Positions 1 to 5,146 of a DNA stretch of 7,695 nucleotides are shown here, in pieces (position 1 is the stretch's first letter; the number at the start of each line of letters is the position of its first letter). The notes beneath the pieces were generated by a model. The model ran no database searches and was not told the DNA's origin. It saw nothing but the letters and a program-made list of their open reading frames with translations. The stretch is from the NCBI GenBank assembly GCA_938049125.1, contig CALICR010000051.1:1-7695 (forward strand), read 5' to 3'. Position numbers and translations under genes: made by a program. Source of the stretch: an uncultured Clostridia bacterium (GTDB taxonomy: Bacteria > Bacillota > Clostridia > Oscillospirales > Oscillospiraceae).

Positions 1-1075
1 CATGGAGGCGAACCTGCTGAAGCTGGATATGCTGGGTCACGACGACCCCACCATGATCCGCATGATGGAGGACCTCACCGGTGTGGACGCCCAGAAAATT
101 CCGCTGGACGATCCGGAAACCCGGTCCATCTTCCTCTCCAGCAAGGTCCTCGGCTTCGAGGACGACCCGATCCTCGGATCCGACGGAACCTGCGGCGTGC
201 CGGAGTTCGGCACCGGCTTTACCCGCGGGATGCTGCGGGAGACGAAGCCGACCCAGTTTGACGTGCTCATCCGCCTGTCCGGCTTCTCCCACGGCACCGA
301 CGTGTGGCTGGGCAACGCCCGGGACCTGATCCTCTCGGGCACCGCCTCGGTCTCCGAGGCCATCGGCTGCCGCGACGATATCATGCTCTACCTCATCAAG
401 TGCGGCATGCCGGAAAAGCGCTCCTTCAAGATCATGGAGGCCGTCCGCAAGGGCCGCGGCCTCCCCGAGGGCGCGGAGCAGGAAATGCTTGCGGCGGGCG
501 TTCCGGCGTGGTATATTGAATCCTGCAAGAAGATCAAGTATCTGTTCCCGAAGGCCCACGCGGCGGCCTACGTCATGATGGCCTTCCGCATCGCCTGGTT
601 CAAGGTGCACCATCCGCTGGCCTTCTACGCGGCCTACTTCTACCGCCGCAGCCAGAAGGACGGCTTCGACGCCGCCATGATGACCCACGGCATCGAGACG
701 GTCAAGGAGCACCTGCTCCGCATCAAGAACAGCGAGGACACCACGGGCAAGGAGGACGACCTCTTCACGACCCTCGAGATGTGCTACGAATTCTATGTCC
801 GCGGCTTCGAATTCCTGCCCATGGACCTCTACGAGTCCCATGCGACGAAGTTCCTGGTCAAGGACGGAAAGCTGCTGCCGCCCTTCGTGTCGGTGTCCGG
901 CCTGGGCGAGACGGCAGCCTGGGACATCATGGTGGGCCGGAAGGACCGGTGCTTCATCTCCATCGAGGAGTTCTCCGCCGCCTGCCCGAAGGTCTCCAAG
1001 ACCCACATCGAGAACCTGCGGGCCGCGGGTGCCTTCGGTGACATGCCGGAGACCAGTCAGATCACCCTGTTCTGA
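1..1075 (+). CDS. polC: DNA polymerase III PolC, C-terminal part (5' end outside window)
   Basis: This is the C-terminal quarter of the Gram-positive replicative polymerase alpha subunit PolC (usually about 1,400-1,450 residues), which extends DNA at the replication fork. The window opens inside the gene; the ATG at position 2 is an internal Met codon. Diagnostic PolC blocks are visible: LLKLDMLGHDDPT at residues 5-17, whose Asp is probably the third catalytic aspartate of the palm; then PEFGTGFTRGML, the SHGTDVWLGNARDLI block, CRDDIMLYLIKCGMP, and KKIKYLFPKAHAAAYVMMAFRIAWFKVHHPLAFYAAYF shortened here to its pattern. A helix-hairpin-helix-like segment (SVSGLGETAAWDI) follows near residues 297-309. 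The protein ends in SQITLF, a QxxLF-type beta-clamp-binding tail as in other PolC proteins. The reading frame is intact with no frameshift. No canonical U-tract terminator follows on this strand. Identification is very secure. Confidence 0.97.
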   Translation, partial: MEANLLKLDMLGHDDPTMIRMMEDLTGVDAQKIPLDDPETRSIFLSSKVLGFEDDPILGSDGTCGVPEFGTGFTRGMLRETKPTQFDVLIRLSGFSHGTDVWLGNARDLILSGTASVSEAIGCRDDIMLYLIKCGMPEKRSFKIMEAVRKGRGLPEGAEQEMLAAGVPAWYIESCKKIKYLFPKAHAAAYVMMAFRIAWFKVHHPLAFYAAYFYRRSQKDGFDAAMMTHGIETVKEHLLRIKNSEDTTGKEDDLFTTLEMCYEFYVRGFEFLPMDLYESHATKFLVKDGKLLPPFVSVSGLGETAAWDIMVGRKDRCFISIEEFSAACPKVSKTHIENLRAAGAFGDMPETSQITLF

Positions 1076-1159
1076 TGAAACCAGGCGGGGAGAAATCCCG
1101 TCCCTATTCATAGAGGGACAAAGCCCCGGTCCCGGCGGACCGGGAGACCCAAACCAAGC

Positions 1160-1186
1160 AAAAAAAACCGCGCCGCCCCGCGGCGC
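1160..1186 (-). terminator. Intrinsic-terminator-like hairpin facing the minus strand
   Basis: Read on the minus strand, a perfect 7-bp GC stem (1170-1186, 3-base loop) is followed after two bases by eight T residues (A run at 1160-1167 on the plus strand). This is the layout of a Rho-independent terminator for leftward transcription. The only genes upstream in that direction are the amidohydrolase and beyond, already stopped at 2091-2122. It could shield polC from antisense transcripts, or be half of a decayed bidirectional terminator. Function is inferred. Confidence 0.5.
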
Positions 1187-1197
1187 ACGGATCGAAT

Positions 1198-1203
1198 GGA
1201 GGA
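1198..1203 (+). promoter_or_regulatory. Ribosome binding site of the lipoprotein gene
   Basis: GGAGGA lies six bases upstream of the ATG at 1210 and fixes this start. Confidence 0.8.
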
Positions 1204-1209
1204 ATTTCC

Positions 1210-2076
1210 ATGAAACATGTCAAAAAATCGTGGCTGGCCCTCGCGCTGGCTCTGGCGCTGGCCCTGAGCCTCTGCGCCTGCGGTAAGCAGGCCGAGGCGG
1301 ACAAGCCCCTGGAGGTGACGCCCCCGGCCCAGGAGGAGCAGAAGCCCGCCGAAGACACGGCGGAGACCGACACCTCCGCGGAGCCGGAGCAGCCCGAGAC
1401 CCCGGTCGAGGAGCCGGAAACGCCCACGGAAGAGCCCGTGGAGGACATCAGCGGCATCGCCGGAGATGCGGACGCCGCCTGGTATGAGGCGGACGCCGGC
1501 GAAGGCGAGTACACCGACGGCGTGGGCAACACGAACAGCTACAGCTATGCCTACCCCGCCTTCAACGTGGACTCCGCCGACGCCTCGGCCATGAACGCGG
1601 AGATCGAGCGCATCTGCGGCGGCTATGCCGACGAGATGCAGGAGAACGAGACGAACAAGACGTCCCTGACGGCCTGCAAGGTGTCCTATCAGGCCTACGT
1701 CAACGGCAGCATCGTCTCCTTCCTCATCGAGGTGGACACGACCTTCGACTATACGGAGTACTATACCTACAACCTCGACGTCTCCACCGGCAATAAGGCC
1801 GCCGGCGAGGCCCTGGCCGCCGCGGCGGGCATGACCGAGGACGAGGTCATCGAAAAGGCCCAGACCGCCGCTTCCGACAAGTTTAAGGAGCTCTACGGCA
1901 CCGCCGAGGGCGAGGACTTCTATCAGGAGCAGTACAACAAGACCATGTCCGCCGATGCCTACAGCATGACCATGCCCATGTTCCTGGACGGCAAGGGCGA
2001 GCTGTGCTTCGTGGCCCGCATCTACGCCATGGCCGGGGCGGAGAGCTACGACTACGTGCTCACGCTGACGAAATAA
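1210..2076 (+). CDS. Secreted lipoprotein with RsiV/DUF3298-like domain
   Basis: This is a 288-residue surface lipoprotein of unknown function. It has a lysine-rich n-region (MKHVKK), a striking Ala-Leu alternating hydrophobic core (residues 9-19), and a lipobox-like LCAC whose Cys24 is the likely lipidated residue; Cys at -2 is unusual but tolerated. Residues about 30-78 form a low-complexity Pro/Glu/Thr tether with recurring PETP and EEP units, suited to spanning the cell wall. The folded part (about 105-288) has the look of the DUF4163/DUF3298 family found in RsiV and PdaC: a YSYAYPAFN strand, a VSYQAYVNGSIVSFLIEVD strand, then YTYNLDVSTGNKA leading into a helix with EDEVIEKAQTAASDKFKELY. 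The family match is by eye. The gene converges on the amidohydrolase gene and shares its terminator. An anti-sigma role like RsiV is not supported, since there is no cytoplasmic domain and no adjacent sigma gene. Confidence 0.85.
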   Translation: MKHVKKSWLALALALALALSLCACGKQAEADKPLEVTPPAQEEQKPAEDTAETDTSAEPEQPETPVEEPETPTEEPVEDISGIAGDADAAWYEADAGEGEYTDGVGNTNSYSYAYPAFNVDSADASAMNAEIERICGGYADEMQENETNKTSLTACKVSYQAYVNGSIVSFLIEVDTTFDYTEYYTYNLDVSTGNKAAGEALAAAAGMTEDEVIEKAQTAASDKFKELYGTAEGEDFYQEQYNKTMSADAYSMTMPMFLDGKGELCFVARIYAMAGAESYDYVLTLTK

Positions 2077-2090
2077 GCCGAAAAAATCGA

Positions 2091-2129
2091 CCGGCGGCAC
2101 ACCAACTGCGGTGTGCCGCCGGTTTTTTT
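2091..2129 (+). terminator. Bidirectional intrinsic terminator between convergent genes
   Basis: A perfect 13-bp stem (2091-2103 with 2110-2122, six-base loop) is followed by seven T residues (2123-2129). On the minus strand the same stem is followed, after four bases, by six T residues (A run 2081-2086). It therefore serves the lipoprotein gene on the plus strand and the amidohydrolase gene on the minus strand, whose stop codon is at 2148. Confidence 0.93.
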
Positions 2130-2147
2130 ACCGGAGGGTCAGGAAGC

Positions 2148-3305
2148 TCAGTCCACGGCGCGGTAGACGACCTTGCCGTCCACGACGGTGATGTAGGCCT
2201 CGCCGCCGATGGTGGTCAGGGGGTCCGCCGCCCAGATGACGACGTCGCCGTCCTTGCCCGGCTCCAGGCTGCCGACCCGGTCACCGATGCCCGTCTGGTT
2301 GGCGGGGTTGATGGTGACAGCACGCCAGGCCTCGTCCATGTCGAGACCGGCGTGGGCGGCCAGACCGGCGCACATGGGCAGGTTCTGGAGCGGGATCACC
2401 GGCGCGTCGGTGATGATGCTGATGGGGACCCCGGCGGCGTGAAGGACCGCGGGCGTCGTGAAGCTCTTGTGAGCCAGCTCAATTTTCGTCTTGCTGCCCA
2501 GGGAAGGGCCGACGAAGGCGGGCAGACCCTCCTCGGCCAGCTCGTCGGCGATGAGTGCGCCGTCGGTGCAGTGGTCCAGCGTCATGCGCAGGCCGAACTC
2601 CTTGGCGATGCGGATGGCGGTCAGGATGTCGTCGGCGCGGTGGGCGTGGGCCTTGAGCGGGATCTCGCCCTTCAGGACGGGGATCATGCTCTCCAGCTTC
2701 ATGTCAAAGGCGGGATTCTTCCCGGCCTCCTTGTCCTCCATGTAGCGGCGGGTCTTGAAGAGCAGCTCACGAAGCAGGGCGGCGGAGCCCATACGGGTCA
2801 TAGGGCTGGCCTTCTTGCCCTGGCCGTAGCAGCGCTTGGGATTCTCGCCAAAGGCGCATTTCATGGCCAGCGGGTCCTTGATGATCATCTTGTCCACGCG
2901 CTTGCCCGCCAGCTTGACGGCGACGAAGGTGCCGCCCACCACGTTGGCGCTGCCGGGGCCGGTGCAGGCGGAGGTCACGCCGCCGCGCAGGGCCAGGCCG
3001 AAGGCCTCGTCCATGGGGTTGATGGAGTCGATGGCGCGCATCTGGGGCGTCAGCGGATCGACGATCTCGTTATAGTCCATGCCCTCCCAGCCCATGGCCT
3101 GGTTGTCAAGGCCGATGTGACAGTGGGCGTCCACGCAGCCCGGGGTCACGAGCCGTCCGCCGGCGTCGATGACCTGTGCGCCCGCCGGGGCGCTCACCTC
3201 CGGGGCCACCGCGGCGATCTTGCCGTCGTCGCCGATGAGCACGCAGCCCTTCTCGAGCTCCGGGCCGACCATGGGCTTGATATGTCCGTTTTGGATCAGC
3301 AGCAT
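2148..3305 (-). CDS. Metal-dependent amidohydrolase (imidazolonepropionase-like, COG1228 type)
   Basis: This is a 385-residue cytoplasmic TIM-barrel hydrolase of the amidohydrolase superfamily; the substrate is unknown. An N-terminal beta-sandwich strand (MLLIQNGHI) and the C-terminal return of that sandwich (GSLEPGKDGDVVIW at 345-358, TVVDGKVVYRAVD at the end) frame the barrel. Metal ligands are visible in order: H61 and H63 in GCVDAHCHIGLD, H220/H222 in KAHAHRADD, H245 in LDHCTDGA, and D300 in ITDAP. A glycine-rich stretch at 115-125 (TGPGSANVVGG) is also typical. The start is set at the ATG whose upstream GAGGAGG is nine bases away. An in-frame extension to 3410 runs back through the leader and the upstream terminator and is rejected. 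Nothing in its neighbourhood (sigma operon, lipoprotein) gives a pathway. The true substrate could be a cyclic amide, dipeptide or related compound. Confidence 0.9.
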   Translation of the reverse strand: MLLIQNGHIKPMVGPELEKGCVLIGDDGKIAAVAPEVSAPAGAQVIDAGGRLVTPGCVDAHCHIGLDNQAMGWEGMDYNEIVDPLTPQMRAIDSINPMDEAFGLALRGGVTSACTGPGSANVVGGTFVAVKLAGKRVDKMIIKDPLAMKCAFGENPKRCYGQGKKASPMTRMGSAALLRELLFKTRRYMEDKEAGKNPAFDMKLESMIPVLKGEIPLKAHAHRADDILTAIRIAKEFGLRMTLDHCTDGALIADELAEEGLPAFVGPSLGSKTKIELAHKSFTTPAVLHAAGVPISIITDAPVIPLQNLPMCAGLAAHAGLDMDEAWRAVTINPANQTGIGDRVGSLEPGKDGDVVIWAADPLTTIGGEAYITVVDGKVVYRAVD

Positions 3306-3314
3306 TTGAATAAA

Positions 3315-3321
3315 CCTCCTC
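3315..3321 (-). promoter_or_regulatory. Ribosome binding site of the amidohydrolase gene
   Basis: GAGGAGG on the minus strand lies nine bases before the ATG at 3305 and decides the start against the longer in-frame extension. Confidence 0.85.
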
Positions 3322-3326
3322 AGAAC

Positions 3327-3360
3327 GTTGCGCTTCGCAACTGGTATGGATACCATCTTA
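3327..3360 (-). promoter_or_regulatory. Leader of the amidohydrolase gene: weak -10, palindrome and hairpin
   Basis: On the minus strand a possible -10 box TAAGAT (3360-3355) is followed by the palindrome TGGTAT-CC-ATACCA (3355-3342), which covers the expected transcription start. Next comes a perfect 6-bp hairpin GTTGCG-AAG-CGCAAC (3341-3327), then the ribosome binding site. No good -35 box lies at the right distance. The palindrome is a candidate operator; the hairpin may act in mRNA stability. The palindromes are seen directly, their roles are inferred. Confidence 0.45.
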
Positions 3361-3395
3361 ACACAAAACTTGACAGGATGGAAGAAGAAAAGCGG

Positions 3396-3430
3396 AAAAA
3401 GACGGGACACTTGCAGAATATGTCCCGTCT
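3396..3430 (-). terminator. Terminator of the sigma/anti-sigma operon
   Basis: On the minus strand a perfect 10-bp stem (3430-3421 with 3409-3400), AGACGGGACA pairing with TGTCCCGTCT around an 11-base loop, runs into a T run (3400-3396). It begins 17 bases after the anti-sigma-like stop codon and precedes the amidohydrolase leader, so the two are separate units. Confidence 0.88.
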
Positions 3431-3447
3431 GTCCGTCTGAAAAATCG

Positions 3448-4443
3448 TCAGCCCACGTCGTCCTGGAGCGGCGTGTAGAGCGCGAGAGCCATGTCCTGGA
3501 GGGCCTCCTCGGAGGCGCCGGTGTCCATGCTCAGGCTGTAGAGCACGCCCGGGGCGACGTCGTACCAGAGGATCTTGCCTGCACCGCCGTCGGTATAGAG
3601 CAGCTTGGCCTGGCACCAGCCCAGCTCCGTGTCCGTCTCGGTCTCATAGGGCGCGTCGATGCCGGAGAGGTCCGCGAAGCGGGCGGAGCCGGCCATGCGG
3701 TAGACGTACTGCACGCCGTCGAGGGTGAAGCGAATCTCGGCCACGGAGAGCTCCTCCATGGTGCGCATGGCATAGTGGACGTCCTCCGCACCCTCCGGGG
3801 CGACAGAGAGGTCGAAGCCCAGTGTCTGCAAGATCTCCTGGGCCGTGGTGAGCACGGCGTCGGCGTCCGCCTCGCTGACGAGGGACCACTGGATGCCGTC
3901 GGCGGCGATATACCAGGTGAAGACGGTGCCGTCGGGCTGCGCCGCGAGGGAGACGGCCAGGCCGGAGACGTTCCACTGGATCGAGGCGTCGGTCCCGCTG
4001 TCGCCGGTGAGGTCCTCCGGCTCGTCGGTCCGGAGGGCGGTGCAGGTGTAGCCCGCGCCGTCCAGGGTGTAGTTGGCCACGGCCATGGGGGCGGCGTCCC
4101 CGTCCCGGTCCACCAGCTCGTAGCTGAGGTTTTCGGCCTGGGCGGGCACGGGGATGTCATAGCCCGCGGCGGCCAGGTCCTCCGCCGTGACAAAGGCGGC
4201 CTCCGCAGGGGCGGCGGAGAGCATCATCGGAGCGTCGGCTCCGGCGGCGGGCGCATCCGCCGCCGCGTCCTTCTGCGGACGCAGCAGCAGGACCGACGCG
4301 CCCACGGCCACGAGCAGGCAGGCGGCGATCAGGCCCGCCCGGCGCCGGGCGGAGCGTCCCGTCCCGGGGACGGGACGCATGGCCTCCTCCAGCAGGTCAT
4401 CATCCACGGCCTGCATGGTGCGAAGAAAACGGTCTTGGTTCAT
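3448..4443 (-). CDS. Membrane-anchored anti-sigma-like protein, duplicated extracellular domain
   Basis: A 331-residue single-pass membrane protein, inferred to restrain the ECF sigma factor encoded just upstream. Residues 1-35 form a short cytoplasmic tail (MNQDRFLRTMQAVDDDLLEEAM, then an Arg-rich RSARRR stop-transfer patch). Residues 36-54 are one transmembrane helix (AGLIAACLLVAVGASVLLL), and the rest lies outside the cell. There is no HxxxCxxC zinc-binding motif, so it is not a ZAS-type anti-sigma. Two tandem copies of one domain are visible: YTLDGAGYTCTALRTDEPED with LTG (125-147), then W178 and DGIQWSLV (182-189), against FTLDGVQYVYRMAGSARFAD with LSG (239-261), then W293 and PGVLYSLS (298-305). 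The start overlaps the sigma stop as ATGA, with AAGGAGG at 4460-4454, which indicates translational coupling. The anti-sigma role rests on position and topology only. Confidence 0.82.
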   Translation of the reverse strand: MNQDRFLRTMQAVDDDLLEEAMRPVPGTGRSARRRAGLIAACLLVAVGASVLLLRPQKDAAADAPAAGADAPMMLSAAPAEAAFVTAEDLAAAGYDIPVPAQAENLSYELVDRDGDAAPMAVANYTLDGAGYTCTALRTDEPEDLTGDSGTDASIQWNVSGLAVSLAAQPDGTVFTWYIAADGIQWSLVSEADADAVLTTAQEILQTLGFDLSVAPEGAEDVHYAMRTMEELSVAEIRFTLDGVQYVYRMAGSARFADLSGIDAPYETETDTELGWCQAKLLYTDGGAGKILWYDVAPGVLYSLSMDTGASEEALQDMALALYTPLQDDVG

Positions 4444-5000
4444 GCGGGGATCCCCTCCTTGTCAAGGGCCTGCCGGAGCGCACTGCGCGTGCGGAAGAGG
4501 GAGGACTTAACGGTCCCCTCGCTGCATCCGAGGGCTCGGGCAATTTCGCGGATGCTCTCGCCGTACCAGTAGCGGCGAAGGAAGAAGCTGCGCGCGTTCG
4601 GCTGGAGCGAGCGGAGGAAGTCATTGAGCACGCGGCGGAACTCCGCGCCGCTGAGGGCCTCCTCGGCCCCGTTGTCGGCGGCGGGGAGCCACGGCTCCAG
4701 CTCCTCGAAGGCGCGCTCCAGCTCCGTGGAGCGCTTTCCGGCCAGGTTGTAGCTGCGCTTGTCGAGGGCCAGATTGCGCGTGATCCGCGCGAGGTAGGCC
4801 GAAAGGCAGCTCGGGTGCTCCGGCGGAATGGCGTTCCAGACCCGGAGACAGGCGTCGCTGACGCATTCCTCGGCGTCCCGGGCGTCCGGCAGGACTCGCC
4901 GGGCCACGGAGAGACAGAGCGCGCCGTATTTCTGCTGAATTTCCTGGATGGCTGTCTCTGCGCGCGCAAAGAACAGCCGGACGATCTGTTCGTCCTCCAA
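4440..5000 (-). CDS. ECF-type RNA polymerase sigma factor
   Basis: A 186-residue sigma-70 family protein with only regions 2 and 4, as in ECF sigma factors. It directs RNA polymerase to a small stress or surface regulon, probably including its own operon. Region 2 spans about 5-80, with KYGALCLSVARRVL and the core-binding helix DAEECVSDACLRVWNAIPP (42-60), followed by LSAYLARITRNLALD. Region 4 spans about 127-178, with LQPNARSFFLRRYWYGESIREIA and the helix-turn-helix GCSEGTVKSSLFRTRSALR (158-176). I place the start at TTG (5000-4998) because GAGGTG (5012-5007) lies six bases upstream. An in-frame GTG at 5009 would add three residues but lies inside that ribosome binding site. Clostridial ECF factors of this group commonly begin with an acidic M-[DE]-DEQI stretch (recalled), which agrees. 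The stop overlaps the next gene's ATG. Confidence 0.92.
   Translation of the reverse strand: MEDEQIVRLFFARAETAIQEIQQKYGALCLSVARRVLPDARDAEECVSDACLRVWNAIPPEHPSCLSAYLARITRNLALDKRSYNLAGKRSTELERAFEELEPWLPAADNGAEEALSGAEFRRVLNDFLRSLQPNARSFFLRRYWYGESIREIARALGCSEGTVKSSLFRTRSALRQALDKEGIPA
4454..4460 (-). promoter_or_regulatory. Ribosome binding site of the anti-sigma-like gene
   Basis: AAGGAGG on the minus strand sits inside the end of the sigma gene, ten bases before the ATG at 4443. Confidence 0.75.
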
Positions 5001-5006
5001 TGTGTT

Positions 5007-5012
5007 CACCTC
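5007..5012 (-). promoter_or_regulatory. Ribosome binding site deciding a TTG start for the sigma gene
   Basis: GAGGTG on the minus strand is six bases before TTG at 5000. The GTG of the longer reading overlaps this site, which argues against it. Confidence 0.6.
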
Positions 5013-5021
5013 ATTTGCGGC

Positions 5022-5043
5022 GTCCGGCGCGGCCGCACCGGAC
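5022..5043 (-). promoter_or_regulatory. Leader hairpin of the sigma operon
   Basis: On the minus strand a 9-bp stem with one G-U pair, GTCCGGTGC/GCGCCGGAC, encloses a GGCC loop. It lies between the predicted transcription start and the ribosome binding site, ending nine bases before the latter. It could affect translation or stability; no T run follows, so it is not a terminator. Confidence 0.45.
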
Positions 5044-5058
5044 CCCTTCCTAAATTCA

Positions 5059-5084
5059 GACGGGAGCAGCGTTCAAAAGGTTCC
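5059..5084 (-). promoter_or_regulatory. ECF-type promoter of the sigma operon
   Basis: On the minus strand GGAACC (5084-5079, -35) and CGTC (5062-5059, -10) are separated by exactly 16 bases. This matches the known general ECF consensus, an AAC-containing -35 and CGTC-type -10 with 16-17 base spacing. The start of transcription would be near 5052, leaving a leader of about 50 bases before the TTG. The position in front of the sigma gene implies positive autoregulation by its own product. Confidence 0.72.
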
Positions 5085-5096
5085 CATATACACGGG

Positions 5097-5128
5097 AAAA
5101 GTCTGCCGCCCCGTCGCCGGGACGGCAG
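5097..5128 (-). terminator. Terminator of the rhomboid-like gene
   Basis: On the minus strand an 11-bp stem with one G-U pair (5128-5118 with 5113-5103) carries a GCGA tetraloop and is followed by ACTTTT. It begins 18 bases after the rhomboid-like stop codon and just upstream of the ECF promoter. The T run is short, so termination may be partial. Confidence 0.7.
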
Positions 5129-5146
5129 GCCTCAGGGTCTTGCGTG

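Larger units (their letters stand above)
1076..1209. other. Hairpin-rich intergenic gap between polC and the lipoprotein gene
   Basis: This 134-base gap holds four consecutive inverted repeats. They are GGGA-GAAA-TCCC (1088-1099, a GNRA-type loop), GTCCCT/AGGGAC (1100-1119, 8-base loop), CCCGGTCC-CGGC-GGACCGGG (1125-1144, perfect 8 bp), and GCGCCGC-CCC-GCGGCGC (1170-1186, perfect 7 bp). None is followed by a T run on the plus strand, so none is a standard terminator for polC. No convincing -35/-10 pair for the downstream gene is seen, so the lipoprotein gene may be read through from polC or use an unrecognised promoter. Confidence 0.6.

Noticed and set aside
185..190. A second GGAACC that could be an ECF -35 box
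   Set aside because: It is inside polC coding sequence and the bases at the required distance do not read CGTC.
1108..2100. A 330-codon open frame on the minus strand opposite the lipoprotein gene
   Set aside because: Repetitive Leu/Gly/Val composition typical of a reverse-complement shadow; it also starts inside the terminator stem.
3370..3375. A perfect TTGACA on the plus strand
   Set aside because: No -10 box lies 16-18 bases downstream and no plus-strand gene follows.
3306..3410. A 35-residue N-terminal extension of the amidohydrolase
   Set aside because: The extension lies in the leader and upstream terminator; the family begins near MLLIQNG, and a strong ribosome binding site precedes that ATG.
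2004..3440. A 478-codon open frame on the plus strand across the amidohydrolase gene
   Set aside because: It is antisense to a gene with clear family motifs, its product is Gly/Ala/Val/Asp/His-rich without domains, and it runs through two terminators.
3328..4572. A 414-codon open frame on the plus strand opposite the anti-sigma-like and sigma genes
   Set aside because: High-GC shadow frame; no ribosome binding site and no recognisable domain, while the opposite strand carries a coherent operon.
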